A stretch of DNA of 64,000 nucleotides from Pirellulales bacterium (GCA_019636345.1 JAHBXQ010000010.1:1-64000), one strand, 5' to 3'; counted from the first letter of the stretch, positions 44,446 through 54,316 are shown. Notes: generated by a model from the letters alone, not told the origin. Made by a program: numbers and translations.

Positions 44446-44781
44446 TTAATCGGGGCTTCGCGTGCGCGAGGCCTTTTCCTCGAGGCCTGACATGCCGAAG
44501 CGACGGGCGATTTCGGCTTCGACCTCGGCGAGCGTGACGTCGCGCACGGCCAGCAGCACGAGCAGGTGATACAGCACGTCCCCCGCCTCGGCGATCGTAT
44601 GGGCGCGGCCCGCTTCGCCCGGCTCGGCGGCCGCTTCGACCACTTCGGCCGCTTCTTCGGCGACTTTGGCCCCAATCTTCGGAACGCCGCCGGCCAGCAG
44701 CCGGGCTGTATACGACGTGCCGGCGTCGGCCGCGGCCTTGCGCTCGGCGATCGTCGCTTCGAGTTGATCGAGAGGGCGCAT
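44446..44781 (-). CDS. hisE: Phosphoribosyl-ATP pyrophosphohydrolase
   Basis: This 111-residue all-helical enzyme acts in the second step of histidine synthesis. The MazG-like metal motif is EEAAEVVEAA followed by EAGDVLYHLLVLLA. It is stand-alone, not fused to HisI. It lies 118 bases upstream of hisG. The start at MRPLDQLEATIAERK fits the family. Confidence 0.93.
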   Translation of the reverse strand: MRPLDQLEATIAERKAAADAGTSYTARLLAGGVPKIGAKVAEEAAEVVEAAAEPGEAGRAHTIAEAGDVLYHLLVLLAVRDVTLAEVEAEIARRFGMSGLEEKASRTRSPD

Positions 44782-44976
44782 GGGCGGTTGAACAACCGGG
44801 GGGTCGGCTTGCTGGCCGCCCCGGGGAGCGACACAATGGGACCCCCGCAGGTTCGGCAATCCCGTAGTTTAGGCTGCCGGAAATGACGGGGCAATCGGCC
44901 AGATCGCGAGGGAACGAGACCGTTTGCCCCAGTCGCGGGCGGCTGGGGGCGAACAAAGAGCGCTTCCCGAGCAGGT

Positions 44977-45014
44977 TTCCTGGGGGCTCCGCTGCGCGAC
45001 GACCCCAGTCCCCC
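44977..45014. repeat. Partial copy of the dispersed repeat
   Basis: GGTTTCCTGGGGGCTCCGCTGCGCGACGACCCCAGTCCCC is the inverted complement of the inner block of copies A-C (CTGGGGTCG...GCAGCGGAGCCCCCAGG). The ends are missing. Confidence 0.5.
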
Positions 45015-45066
45015 TCCTCCCTCAGCGCAGAATTGCATCACTCCTGGAGAGGCACGGCGAACACGC

Positions 45067-46014
45067 GTGACCGCTGACAACCCCTTCACCGATTGCTGGT
45101 ACCTGACCGGCGCGACTGCGACCGGCAAGACGAGGATTGCGCTCGCCCTGGCTCGGGCCCTCGACGCCGAAATCGTCTCGCTCGACTCGATGGCGTTGTA
45201 CCGCGGCATGGACGTCGGCACGGCCAAGCCGACCCTCGAGCAGCAGGCCGTCGTGCCGCACCACCTGATCGACGTCGTCGACCCCCAGGACGAGTTCAGC
45301 GTCGCCCAGTACCTCGACCGAGCGCGCGAGGCGGTCGCGTCGATCCGCGCACGAGGCCGGCAGCCGCTGTTCGTGGGGGGGACGCCGCTGTACCTCAAGG
45401 CGCTGTTGCGGGGCCTGTTCGAGGGGCCGCCGGCCAACTGGCAGCTTCGTCGCGAAGTCGAGGCGGAGGTCGCCCGCGTCGGCGCCGCGGCGCTGCATCG
45501 TCATTTGCAAGAGGTCGACCCGGTGGCCGCTTCGGCGATTCACCCCAACGACACGCGGCGGTTGATCCGGGCGCTCGAGGTGTTCCGCGCCACGGGTCAG
45601 CCGATCAGCCATCAGCAGATGGAGTTCGACGACGGCGCCCCCGCCGCGCGCCGCCGGGTGTTCGTGCTGCAGCGTTCCCGGGAAGAACAGCATGAGCGAA
45701 TCAACGCGCGGGTCGAGGAGATGCTCGCCCGCGGGTTGGTCGACGAGGTCAGCCGCCTGACCGCCGACGGTCGTCAGTTGGGCCGCACCGCAAGTCAGGC
45801 GGTCGGCTATCGCGAGGTGATCGCCCATCTGCGGGGCGAGTGGGATTACCCCACGATGGTTGCGAAGATCAAGACCCGCACCCGCCAGTTCGCCAAACGA
45901 CAAGGGACTTGGTTCCGCAGCCTCAGCGAATGCCGCTTCATCGAGATCGCCGGCGAACCGGACGAACAAGCCCTCGCCGCTGAAATCATTGCCGCGGGTT
46001 GCGAGGCAATCTAG
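45067..46014 (+). CDS. miaA: tRNA dimethylallyltransferase
   Basis: This 315-residue enzyme adds the isopentenyl group to A37 of tRNAs reading UNN codons. The P-loop is GATATGKTRIALALA; DSMALYRGMDVGTAKP and DVVDPQDEFSVAQYLD follow, then FVGGTPLYLKALL and the C-terminal DTRRLIRALEV and RTRQFAKRQGTWFR segments. It begins with GTG at 45067, the only start that keeps the P-loop at the right distance. Upstream lies the repeat fragment at 44977-45014. Confidence 0.95.
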   Translation: MTADNPFTDCWYLTGATATGKTRIALALARALDAEIVSLDSMALYRGMDVGTAKPTLEQQAVVPHHLIDVVDPQDEFSVAQYLDRAREAVASIRARGRQPLFVGGTPLYLKALLRGLFEGPPANWQLRREVEAEVARVGAAALHRHLQEVDPVAASAIHPNDTRRLIRALEVFRATGQPISHQQMEFDDGAPAARRRVFVLQRSREEQHERINARVEEMLARGLVDEVSRLTADGRQLGRTASQAVGYREVIAHLRGEWDYPTMVAKIKTRTRQFAKRQGTWFRSLSECRFIEIAGEPDEQALAAEIIAAGCEAI

Positions 46015-46029
46015 CCGACGTCGCGGCGC

Positions 46030-46575
46030 TCACGCCTGTTCGTCCGCCGCCAGCGCCTGCCACAACTCTTCCAGCGACTGCGGGATGACGCGGGTGGCGG
46101 CGGTGACGCCCATGAAGTTGCTGTCGCCCGACCAGCGGGGAACGAGGTGCCAGTGGAGGTGCCCCGGAACGCCCGCCCCCGCGATGCGGCCCAGGTTCAG
46201 GCCGATGTTGAACCCCTCGGCCTTGAGCAACTCGCGGTAGCGACCGACGTACTCGGTCAGCAGGTCCATCGCCGCCAAACGCTCGGCGGGGGTCAGGTCG
46301 GCCAACTCGGCGACGTGCCGCGGCGGGCAGACGAGCAGGTGCCCGTTGTTGTACGGGTAGAGATTGAGCAGTGCGAGCGCGTCGTCGCGTCGCGCGACGA
46401 CCAAGTGCCGGTGGTCCGCACCGGCTGGGTCGGCGAAGCTCGCCGCGGCTCGGCAGACGAAGCAATCGCGCTTCGCCCCGGTGCGCCACGAGGTCGGTTC
46501 CAGCGGCGGCGGCGGGGCGGCGTCCCCGACGATGTAGCCCAGTCGCCACGGCGCCCACAGTCGTTCCAGATCCAC
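46030..46575 (-). CDS. HIT-family nucleotide hydrolase (Ap4A phosphorylase-like)
   Basis: This 181-residue protein begins with GTG (46575), preceded by GGGGGA, and DLERLWAPWRLGYI, as in related HIT proteins. A CxxC zinc-like pair (DCFVCRAAA) precedes the HIT body. The catalytic histidine triad reads HLHWHLVPRWSG. It hydrolyses or phosphorolyses nucleoside phosphates. Its 5' end faces scpA. Convergent with miaA, 15 bases between the stop codons. Confidence 0.88.
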   Translation of the reverse strand: MDLERLWAPWRLGYIVGDAAPPPPLEPTSWRTGAKRDCFVCRAAASFADPAGADHRHLVVARRDDALALLNLYPYNNGHLLVCPPRHVAELADLTPAERLAAMDLLTEYVGRYRELLKAEGFNIGLNLGRIAGAGVPGHLHWHLVPRWSGDSNFMGVTAATRVIPQSLEELWQALAADEQA

Positions 46576-46724
46576 GGCGAATTCCCCCGAGTCTTTGCGT
46601 GCCGAGCGGCGAGTGTAGGCGTGCTGGCGCCGGGGGGCAAGGTTCCTCTGGCCGGGGCCGGGACGGAACGCCATAATCCCGCCCCCTCTGCGCCCGAACG
46701 GTTTGCTAGCACCGGCCTTTCGCC

Positions 46725-47462
46725 ATGCGATTTCGCGTTCAACTCGACGCCTACGCCGGGCCGCTTGATCTGTTGCTCTATCTCGTGCGGCGCAACGAAC
46801 TCGACGTGCTCGACGTCCCGATCGCCGTCGTGGCCGACCAGTTTCTCGAGATCCTCGCCGTCGTCGAGCAGGTCGACGTCGACGCGGTGGGGGACTTCCT
46901 CGACATGGCCACCCGGCTCATGGAACTGAAGTCGCGGATGATGCTTCCCCGGCAGGACGAAGCGGCCGAGGAGCAACTGGTTGAGGACCCGCGACAAGAC
47001 CTGGTGAAGCGGCTGCTCGAATATCGCCGGTTCAAAGAGGCGGCCGACGCGCTCGACGAGCGGGCCCGACAGTGGCGGCAGCGCTATAGCCGCCGCGTGA
47101 ACGACCTCGACGAGGACCCTCGCCCGGCCGCCGACCAGCCGCTGGTCGAGATCGAGCTGTGGGACCTGGTCAGCGCCTTCGCCCGGGTGATGCGCGACAA
47201 GTCGCCCGCCAAAGCGACGAAGATTCGCTACGACGACACCCCGATTGAAGCGCACATGGACCGCATCTTCGCCCGGCTGGAGCAGGAGCCGCGGCTGGCG
47301 TTCACCGAGCTGTTCGACGCGGAACACGATCGGTCGTATTTGGTGGGGACGTTCCTGGCAGTCTTGGAACTGATTCGCCGCCGCGGGGTGCGCGTCGAGC
47401 AGGACGACCTGTTCGGCGAGATCTGGGTTCTCGCCCCCCTGGCCGCCGCGGCGGCCGCTTGA
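46725..47462 (+). CDS. scpA: Segregation and condensation protein A
   Basis: This 245-residue kleisin links SMC heads in the condensin complex. The N-terminal block VQLDAYAGPLDLLLYLVRRNELDVLDVPI is the ScpA signature, with the C-terminal winged-helix region ending AVLELIRRRGVRVEQDDLFGEIWVL. The C-terminus ends in an Ala run. ScpB is not next to it in the window. Confidence 0.95.
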   Translation: MRFRVQLDAYAGPLDLLLYLVRRNELDVLDVPIAVVADQFLEILAVVEQVDVDAVGDFLDMATRLMELKSRMMLPRQDEAAEEQLVEDPRQDLVKRLLEYRRFKEAADALDERARQWRQRYSRRVNDLDEDPRPAADQPLVEIELWDLVSAFARVMRDKSPAKATKIRYDDTPIEAHMDRIFARLEQEPRLAFTELFDAEHDRSYLVGTFLAVLELIRRRGVRVEQDDLFGEIWVLAPLAAAAAA

Positions 47463-47571
47463 GACGGCGGGCTCGCCGCGGAGCGCGGAGGCGGTGCGAT
47501 CGCGGCGGCGTCCTGTTGCATCGTCGCTCGGGCTCGTAGACTAAGGGCTCCGCTCCCCCGACGATTGCATC

Positions 47572-48411
47572 ATGATTGAAAACGCCCCCGTCATCACTCA
47601 CCAGCACGGCGATCTGACGATCGAGGGCTACTCGCGCGCCGCCGTGCAGAGCTATTGGCGGTTTCCTGAACTGTCGATCGGCTTCGACCTGGGGGGGCAG
47701 CCGTGGTCGTTCATGGGGACCGAGACGTGGTTCGTCTCGCACGGCCATCTCGACCACGTCGCGGCGTTGCCGCTCTACGTGTCGCGGCGGCGGATGATGA
47801 AGATGGAGCCCCCGGTGATCTACCTCCCCGGCGCCGCGCTGGAGCCGGTCCGCGAGATCCTGCGGCAGTTCACGCGGCTTGATCGGGGCCGTATGCCGTG
47901 CGAATTGCGCGTCGCCGAGCCGGGCCAGGAAATCGAGCTGTCGCGCGAGCTGGCGGTCACGGTCGCCCCGATGCAGCACAGCGTTCCCGCGCTGGGATAC
48001 GTCGTGTGGGATCGGCGGAAGAAGCTCAAGCCCGAGTACGCCGAATTATCCGGCGAGCAGATTCGCGACCTGCGACTCGCCGGGACCGACGTGACGCACG
48101 AGATGCGACATCCGCTGGTGGCGTACGCCGGCGACACGGCGCCGGGGGGGCTCGACGGCTGCCCGGCGATGTTCGAGGCGAAGATCCTCGTGTGCGAGAT
48201 GACGTTCGTCGCCCCGGACCACCGCCGCGAGAAGATTCACAAATTCGGGCACATGCACCTCGACGACTTCGTCGAGCGCCGCGACCGATTTCGCAACGAG
48301 CTGGTGATCGCCTCGCATCTCAGCACGCGCTATCACGCGTCGCGGGTGCGGAAGCTCGTCGAAAAGAAGCTCCCCGACATGCTCGACGGGCGGCTTCTGC
48401 TGTGGCTGTAA
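47572..48411 (+). CDS. RNase Z-like metallo-beta-lactamase-fold hydrolase
   Basis: In this 279-residue protein, the zinc motif is FVSHGHLDHVAALPLY, later PMQHSVPALGY, YAGDTAPGG and a His in IASHLSTRYH. The layout fits the ElaC/RNase Z group but is shorter and has a compact exosite region, so tRNA 3'-processing is likely yet unproven. Start ATG 47572 is close to the family N-terminus. Confidence 0.8.
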   Translation: MIENAPVITHQHGDLTIEGYSRAAVQSYWRFPELSIGFDLGGQPWSFMGTETWFVSHGHLDHVAALPLYVSRRRMMKMEPPVIYLPGAALEPVREILRQFTRLDRGRMPCELRVAEPGQEIELSRELAVTVAPMQHSVPALGYVVWDRRKKLKPEYAELSGEQIRDLRLAGTDVTHEMRHPLVAYAGDTAPGGLDGCPAMFEAKILVCEMTFVAPDHRREKIHKFGHMHLDDFVERRDRFRNELVIASHLSTRYHASRVRKLVEKKLPDMLDGRLLLWL

Positions 48412-48562
48412 CCCGCGGCGCTGAAACCCGCGGCGGGGTCCGCCACGGCGCGAAGAGCACGACGGGAACAGGACGCTGACGCGTCGCGGGGGCGCACATC
48501 CGCGACGGCCTCTTCGCTTGTTCCGACGTTCGTGCTCTTCGCAACCGAGAGTCGGGGCGGAC

Positions 48563-49510
48563 CTACAGCGCATCGCCCGGGATGAGCCCGTCGTCTCCGA
48601 TGGCGCCGAGCATGTTCAGCACGGTGGCTTCGATGCTCGTCTGAAGCGTCTTGACGTGGCCGTCCAGAAACACGAACTGCACGATCCCCGGATGCTCGCT
48701 GCCGAACTTCACGCGATCGTCGTCGGCCGAACTGCCCGCCAGTCCGTGGCGCGTCTCGGCGAAGATCGTGTGGGGGGTGTCGCCGGCGAGGAACGCGGTG
48801 TCCCCTTGCTCGTAGTGAAGCTGCTCAGGGTTGGACAGCTCCAACTGCGACGGCTTGTTCTTGTCGCCGATGACGATCGTGTTTGACAGGCCGTCGGTCA
48901 CCTCGCGGGCGGAAATCTTCGAGAAACTGTAGATGGCCCCGGAACTGGCGGGCTCGGGCCGAGTGTCGAACTGAACCCCGTCGTCACGCCCCGAGGTCGA
49001 GTTGAGCATCCCCATCATGTAGTTCGTGCCGGCGCAGACGGCGTAGTCGCCCAAGGCGGCCACGCCCCGCTTGTCGGCTGCGGGGGGAGCGTCGTTGTTG
49101 TCGAAGTCGCGATCGGCCGCGGCGACGCGCCGACTGGGGCAGGCGAAGGTCTCGATCGGATTCCGCATCGCCGGGGCGTTGACCATCTCGTCGACCCGCT
49201 GAGTCGGAACGAAGGAGCGGAACACGCTGTCCGCCTCCATGAACGGCAGCAGCAGGAACGACCACGACACAGCTTGCTGGTCGGTGCGATTGCGGCCCGT
49301 GGGGTACGTCTTCTTGACGTCGTGGTGAGTCTGGACCGCAAGGCCCATCTGCTTGAGATTGTTCGAGCAACTGTTGCGGCGGGCCGCCTCGCGCGCGGCC
49401 TGAATGGCCGGCAACAACAGCCCCACCAGCACGCCGATAATGGCGATCACCACCAGCAATTCTACCAGAGTGAAACCACGAGACGTCGCCGCTTGTTTGA
49501 CGCGAACCAT
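48563..49510 (-). CDS. DUF1559 pilin-like secreted protein
   Basis: The 315-residue protein has the pilin-like N-terminus [36 protein letters not shown] and the C-terminal DUF1559 block [23 protein letters not shown] precedes the ATG. It is shorter than its paralogue at 33720-34868 but has the same architecture. Confidence 0.9.
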   Translation of the reverse strand: MVRVKQAATSRGFTLVELLVVIAIIGVLVGLLLPAIQAAREAARRNSCSNNLKQMGLAVQTHHDVKKTYPTGRNRTDQQAVSWSFLLLPFMEADSVFRSFVPTQRVDEMVNAPAMRNPIETFACPSRRVAAADRDFDNNDAPPAADKRGVAALGDYAVCAGTNYMMGMLNSTSGRDDGVQFDTRPEPASSGAIYSFSKISAREVTDGLSNTIVIGDKNKPSQLELSNPEQLHYEQGDTAFLAGDTPHTIFAETRHGLAGSSADDDRVKFGSEHPGIVQFVFLDGHVKTLQTSIEATVLNMLGAIGDDGLIPGDAL

Positions 49511-49993
49511 AACGAAACCCTCGGGGGTGAATCAGCGGCGCGCAAAGCTCGCCGAACGACTCGACGAACAGCGCCGCGCACAACGCGAACACTATGTTAC
49601 CGGATCAGTTCGTCCGGCCGGTCGGGCCTTTCGCGCAGCAGAATCGCGCGAGGGCGCAAGACAATCGAGGCGGGGTCAATCCAGGTGGGAAAGGGGCCAT
49701 CGTCGCTGTCGACGACCTCGCCCCAACCTACGCCAAGCGTTCCGTGGGCGGCAAGGCGAAATTCGCGTCGCAACCGTGCGATCGGGCACACTACGGCGCA
49801 TCGCGTCGTCGGCCGGTGCGCAATTCGCCGCTCGTCGGCAAAGGCTTGTTCCAGCAACGGGAGGGCGAGGCTCTGCCCAGAGCGCGACGCTCGAGCCCCC
49901 CCTTCGGCGGAGCCTGCCGCTCCCGCGTTCGCCGGACGGATGCGAACGTGCGGATCCCCTCGACGAGCGTGAGCTAATCCGCGGGTGCGAGCG
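49511..49993. other. Intergenic region with a possible small leftward frame
   Basis: A frame from 49857 (TTG) to 49597 on the minus strand encodes about 86 residues of balanced composition (LEQAFADERRIAHRPTTRC..., ending RERPDRPDELIR). It is open further upstream and may be a small gene or a decayed one. No domain was recognised and no RBS is clear. The rest shows nothing. Confidence 0.3.
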
Positions 49994-52060
49994 TCACTTC
50001 ACGACGACGAAGCTGTTGCCGTAATCCCCCGAGCGCCCGGCGCAACTGGGGTCGTTCTTCCAGTGCGTGCCGTCGAGGACGAACTTGTACTCATGCCGAC
50101 CGGGGGGCAGCGTGAGCGCCAGCGAGTAGTACCCGTCGGCGTCGGGGCCTTCCATCGCTTGCCCGGCAGGTTGCCAGTCGTTGAAGAACCCCGCCAAGTA
50201 CACCTTCTCCGCGGGTTCCGTCGGGCGATAGCGGAACGTCACGCGACTTTTGCCGTCGGGCTGCGGTTCGATCTTCGGCGGACTTAACCGGAGATCCTGA
50301 TCGGCTGCGGCGACGTTCATCGTCCCCAGCATCATCTCCTCCCACGTCTGGTCGCCCCAGTAGACGACCGCCGTCGGATCGGGATTGAGCGGGTTCTCGG
50401 CCGAGTTGTCGAAATGCCCCTCCATGTCGACCACGGTCCCCTGCGGCAATCGCGGCGGCGTCTCGAACATGTAGACGTTCTGCCAATTGAAGTCGTAGCG
50501 CGGCACGTCGAGCAAGATTTCGTTCCGACCGTCGGGATACCGCGCCGTCACACGGAAACTCTTCCCGCGGTAGTGCATGTGCGGGGTCAGGCAATACACC
50601 AGCAAGTCGCGCGGCGCCTCGTACTTCGCCTTGACGACGTAGTCCGGGTCGCCCGGCGGGATGAGGAACTTGGGGTTGATCGCCGCGGCGGTCGTCACCT
50701 CGCGCACGACCTCCTTCGGATCGGCAAAGAACACCCCTGCCTCGCTGACGTCGGTCTGCGGCGAGCCGTTGGGGGTGTAGTGAACCTGGAACACGAACTT
50801 CGACCCCGCGGGAACGCGGACCGCTTGCGTCGGCGGGCCGACGATCGGCGGCATCCCCGGGGCGAACGCCGCGACCGCGCGGAACAGCGCATCCTCGCCG
50901 CGCCACTTTCCCTTGCGCTCCGGCGGCAGCGAGAACATGATGATGTGGTGCACGACCTCGCGATTGCCGGGACGCGCCTCGGCCCCGCGAATCCAGACGT
51001 CCTCGGCGAACCCCGGATCGACGACGAAGTACTTGTACTCGACCGTTCCCTGGGCCGGCACTTCGAACGGTTCGGGCATCTTGTAGATCGCGTCGGGCTG
51101 GCCCATTTGCCAGCCGTCGGTGAATTCCGGCAGCGGCGGCGCCTTCGCCAGATCGCCGCTGGGGGTTCCCGCCTCGACCCACTGTCGGAACAACTCCTTC
51201 TGTTCGTCCGCCATGCGGGCGTCGTTATGGAATTTGCCGTACGCCGGGTTGGCGTGCCAGGGGGGCATGCGGCTCTGATCGATCGTCTCGAGCGCCGTCT
51301 CGGCCCACGCCGCCGCGTCGTCGTAGTTGGTCAGCGCGAACGGGGCGATTTCGCCCGGGCGGTGGCACTTCACGCAGTGCTCGTTAAGGATCGGCGCCAC
51401 GTGCTCGGCGTACGTCACGGCGCCGGTCGCGACCGCCTCGCGCGGCGGGCTGATCAGGCAGCCCACGGCATCGGTGCGCGGCAAGTCGATCGGCGCGCCG
51501 GTCATCAACGCATCGATCGCCGAGCGGAGATGCTCAGTGGTCGCCTTGAGCCGCGCGGAGCCGACGCCGTACTGGTCGTCGATGCGGCCCCGATAGCGAA
51601 CCACCCGGTCGGCGTCGAGCACGAACGCCTCGGGAGTGCGCGTGGCGCCGAACTGGGCGGCGATCTTTCCGCCCGGATCCTTGAGCACGGGGAACTTGAT
51701 GCCGTGCTTGTTCGCATAGACGGCGATCTCCTGAAGCGAGTCCTGCTGATTGGCGTTGACGCCGACGATTTGCACCCCTTGGTCGCGGTAGGCGACGTCG
51801 AATTCGGCGAGCCGGGCCCCGTAGAGCTTCGCCAGCGGGCACTCAGTCCCCAGAAACACGACGACCACGACCGGCTTGTCATGCCAATCGGCGAGCGACC
51901 GCTTGGCGCCCAGGTGGTCGTGCAGCGTGAAGTCGGCGATTCGCTGTTCGAGCGCGACCGTCGCGTCAGCCCCTCGGCCGCTCGTCACGACGAATACGAT
52001 GCTCGCGCCGACCGCCAGCGACAACAATCCACACCGCAAGGAACTTCGCATCCGTCGCAT
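49994..52060 (-). CDS. Multi-domain redox protein: peroxiredoxin-like, cytochrome c, copper-monooxygenase-like, CBM48-like
   Basis: This 688-residue secreted protein has a signal peptide (about residues 1-30). An AhpC/TSA thioredoxin-fold domain covers about 33-195, with a single Cys at residue 74 (GTECPL). A class I cytochrome c segment carries one heme site C229-V-K-C-H233. A dopamine-beta-hydroxylase-like copper domain covers about 340-590, with EVVHHIIMF and LTPHMHYRG His clusters. The C-terminal CBM48/AMPK-glycogen-binding-like domain starts at about 610. Such fusions occur in Planctomycetes, with roles unknown. Confidence 0.85.
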   Translation of the reverse strand: MRRMRSSLRCGLLSLAVGASIVFVVTSGRGADATVALEQRIADFTLHDHLGAKRSLADWHDKPVVVVVFLGTECPLAKLYGARLAEFDVAYRDQGVQIVGVNANQQDSLQEIAVYANKHGIKFPVLKDPGGKIAAQFGATRTPEAFVLDADRVVRYRGRIDDQYGVGSARLKATTEHLRSAIDALMTGAPIDLPRTDAVGCLISPPREAVATGAVTYAEHVAPILNEHCVKCHRPGEIAPFALTNYDDAAAWAETALETIDQSRMPPWHANPAYGKFHNDARMADEQKELFRQWVEAGTPSGDLAKAPPLPEFTDGWQMGQPDAIYKMPEPFEVPAQGTVEYKYFVVDPGFAEDVWIRGAEARPGNREVVHHIIMFSLPPERKGKWRGEDALFRAVAAFAPGMPPIVGPPTQAVRVPAGSKFVFQVHYTPNGSPQTDVSEAGVFFADPKEVVREVTTAAAINPKFLIPPGDPDYVVKAKYEAPRDLLVYCLTPHMHYRGKSFRVTARYPDGRNEILLDVPRYDFNWQNVYMFETPPRLPQGTVVDMEGHFDNSAENPLNPDPTAVVYWGDQTWEEMMLGTMNVAAADQDLRLSPPKIEPQPDGKSRVTFRYRPTEPAEKVYLAGFFNDWQPAGQAMEGPDADGYYSLALTLPPGRHEYKFVLDGTHWKNDPSCAGRSGDYGNSFVVVK

Positions 52061-52234
52061 CGCGTCACGCTCCGCACAGGTTCAATCGATGGGCCCGACG
52101 AGGATTGCATCCTACCGCAAGCCAGCGCCCCGGGGCAAACGCGGCAGCAGGCGAGTGCCTGAGCGATTGCGTACGAATTCCCGGCATTTTGCGTTCGCTC
52201 CGGCGCCGGTCGTTCACGCCTGAGCGCGAACTTC

Positions 52235-52353
52235 GATCGTGGTACCAATCGCCCAATTGATGGGTGGCTGGGGTCGAACGAAGCGAGCCCCCAGGGGCTC
52301 CGCTGCGCTGCGACTCCAGGCGCCCTTTCAAGGGCGCAAACGGCATGGCTACC
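52235..52353. repeat. Palindromic dispersed repeat, copy B
   Basis: The copy starts near GTGGTACCAATCGCCC and ends near GCAAACGGCATGGCTACC. The inner part TTGATGGGTGGCTGGGGTCG...AGCCCCCAGG matches copy A. It lies between a leftward and a rightward gene. The right end can fold back on itself (GGCGCCC/GGGCGC). Confidence 0.65.
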
Positions 52354-52390
52354 CGAACTTCCCCCCGCTCGCCAGCGGGGCGAGAGGCTC

Positions 52391-52396
52391 TATAAT
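52391..52396 (+). promoter_or_regulatory. TATAAT -10 element upstream of dcm
   Basis: A perfect -10 hexamer lies 45 bases before ATG 52441. No good -35 was found; a CCCCGCT/AGCGGGG hairpin covers that spot. Transcription start near 52403 would make the upstream ATG 52399 unusable, which supports 52441. Confidence 0.5.
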
Positions 52397-52440
52397 CGAT
52401 GCGTTGCGCCCCGCGGTTTGTTTCTGGATTGGTTCGAACA

Positions 52441-53673
52441 ATGCTTGCTTTGCCGGAAAAAACCGTCTGCGAGTTCTTCGCCGGCATCGGATTGGTTCAC
52501 GAGGGCCTGCGCCCCGGCGGGTGGCGGTGCGTGTACGCCGGCGACATTGATCCCAAGAAGCACGACATGCACCGCGGCCACTACGGCGCCAGCGACCTGT
52601 TTCACGAAGGAGACATCTGGAACACCGCGGAGGTCCTCGAGCGAATCGCCGTGCCGCCGGCGTTGGCGACCGCGTCGTTCCCCTGCACCGATATGTCGCT
52701 GGCCGGCAAGCGCCGCGGGCTGGCCGGCGCGCAAAGCGGCGCCCTGTTCGGGTTTCTCCAAGTGCTCGAAGCCTTGGCCGAGGAACGCCCCCGAATGGTC
52801 CTCCTGGAAAACGTGCCGGGGTTTCTCACTTCGCATGGGGGCGAGGATTTCGCCGTTGCGGTTCACGAACTCGCCGACTTAGGATACTGGCTCGACGCGT
52901 TCCTGGTCGACGCACGTTGGTTCGTCCCGCAGAGCCGGCCGCGCATGTTCGTCGTCGGCTACCACGAATCGATCCTTGGCCCGCCGCTGGCGATTCGCCG
53001 CGAGAGCCCCGAATGGTTCGCCGTCGACGACGCTTGGCAGCAGGCCGTGCGCCGCAGCGGCAAGATGCGGCCCGTAAACCTGTTGCGGGCGATCCAGCGG
53101 ACCGAACTGCCGACCGGGTGGGCGACCGTCGACGCCGGATGCCCTCCCCAGCGACAGTACGAGCTGGCCGACTTTCTCGACGCCGACGACGCCCAGCCTT
53201 GGTGGGACGCCGTCGAGACCGATCGGCATGTCGCGATGATGTCGCCTCGGCATGCCCGAGAGGTCGAGTCGCTGGTGGATGATCCGCGGCGGGTGACGCT
53301 GCTCACGGCGTTTCGGCGGGTGCGCGAGGGACAGCAGCGGATGGAGGTCCGCTTCGACGGAGTCGCGGGTTGCCTGCGCACTCCCCGCGGCGGCAGCGCC
53401 AAGCAAATCGTGCTGGCTGCGGGGCGCGGTCAATTGCGGCTCCGCTGGATGACTCCCCGCGAATACGCCCGCCTGCAAGGGGCGCCCGACTACACCCTGC
53501 CCGGCAACACGATCCAGGCGCTGTTCGGCTTCGGCGACGCGGTTTGCGTTCCGGCGATCCGCTGGATCGACGAGCACATGCTCACCCCGGTTTGGGATGG
53601 AGCGGTCGAGCGCGCCGCACAACCGCCCGTCAGCCGGCGACCAACCGTCGTCGCAGTCGGGGGGAGTTGTTAG
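52441..53673 (+). CDS. DNA (cytosine-5)-methyltransferase
   Basis: The 410-residue protein has the C5-MTase motifs in order: motif I EFFAGIGLVHEGL, motif IV ASFPCTDMSLAGKR with the catalytic PC, motif VI VLLENVPGF, motif VIII QSRPRMFVVGY, and motifs IX/X NTIQALFGFGDAV. No restriction endonuclease gene is adjacent. Next comes vsr, the normal partner of Dcm-type enzymes, so it is probably an orphan or partly decayed system. The target sequence is unknown. Confidence 0.92.
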   Translation: MLALPEKTVCEFFAGIGLVHEGLRPGGWRCVYAGDIDPKKHDMHRGHYGASDLFHEGDIWNTAEVLERIAVPPALATASFPCTDMSLAGKRRGLAGAQSGALFGFLQVLEALAEERPRMVLLENVPGFLTSHGGEDFAVAVHELADLGYWLDAFLVDARWFVPQSRPRMFVVGYHESILGPPLAIRRESPEWFAVDDAWQQAVRRSGKMRPVNLLRAIQRTELPTGWATVDAGCPPQRQYELADFLDADDAQPWWDAVETDRHVAMMSPRHAREVESLVDDPRRVTLLTAFRRVREGQQRMEVRFDGVAGCLRTPRGGSAKQIVLAAGRGQLRLRWMTPREYARLQGAPDYTLPGNTIQALFGFGDAVCVPAIRWIDEHMLTPVWDGAVERAAQPPVSRRPTVVAVGGSC

Positions 53674-53763
53674 CGGTCCGTGACGCTTGGTCCGTTGTCC
53701 GGAGGATTGATTGCGGATTATTCGCTTCTCCTCGAAACTTCCCTCTCGCCTCTCCCCTTCCCC

Positions 53764-54216
53764 ATGGACGTCTTTACTCCCGCTGTGCGGAGTCGCGTGA
53801 TGCGCTCCGTGAAGTCGGCCGACACGACCCCGGAACTCGTCGTGCGGCGGATCGTTCACGGGTTGGGGTATCGTTACCGCCTTCACGGTCGCGACCTGCC
53901 GGGCTCGCCGGACTTGGTGCTGCCGCGGCACAAGAAGGCGATTTTCGTCCACGGCTGCTTTTGGCATCGCCACCGCTGCCCGAACGGGCAATCGACCCCC
54001 GCGACGCGCGTCGAGTATTGGCAAGCCAAATTCGCCAAGAACACGGCTCGCGACGCCGCCAACCTCCGCCGCCTCCGCCGCGCCGGCTGGAGCGTGTTGG
54101 TCGTTTGGGAATGTCAAACGAAGGCCTCCAAGTCCGCTGCGCTGGTCCGTCGCTTGGAACGGTTCTTGTCTCAGCCCGAGGCGCCGAGACTGCAGAGGAA
54201 ACGCAGTTCACGCTGA
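53764..54216 (+). CDS. vsr: Very short patch repair endonuclease Vsr
   Basis: This 150-residue protein nicks next to T:G mismatches that arise when 5-methylcytosine is deaminated. The family pattern is visible: TPAVRSRVMRSVKSADTTPEL, then GSPDLVLPRHKKAIFVHGCFWHRHRCP with the catalytic Asp and the HGCFWHxH zinc/active-site stretch. It lies 90 bases after the methyltransferase on the same strand. The C-terminus is basic. Confidence 0.93.
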   Translation: MDVFTPAVRSRVMRSVKSADTTPELVVRRIVHGLGYRYRLHGRDLPGSPDLVLPRHKKAIFVHGCFWHRHRCPNGQSTPATRVEYWQAKFAKNTARDAANLRRLRRAGWSVLVVWECQTKASKSAALVRRLERFLSQPEAPRLQRKRSSR

Positions 54217-54316
54217 AACGCGACGGCACGACGAGCACGACGAATCACTCAGGCACACGCCTCCGCCCTTCCTCCGCGATCTCCGCACAGTTGCGTGAGA
54301 TGACGTTGTTTGCCGC

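Noticed and set aside
43473-45437. HisG fused to HisE-like and MiaA-antisense sequence in one long frame
   Set aside because: The N-terminal part runs antisense to miaA and out of frame through hisE; HisG begins at 44327.
52399-52441. Upstream ATG of the methyltransferase
   Set aside because: It would lie at or before the predicted transcription start set by TATAAT at 52391, and the added residues do not look conserved.
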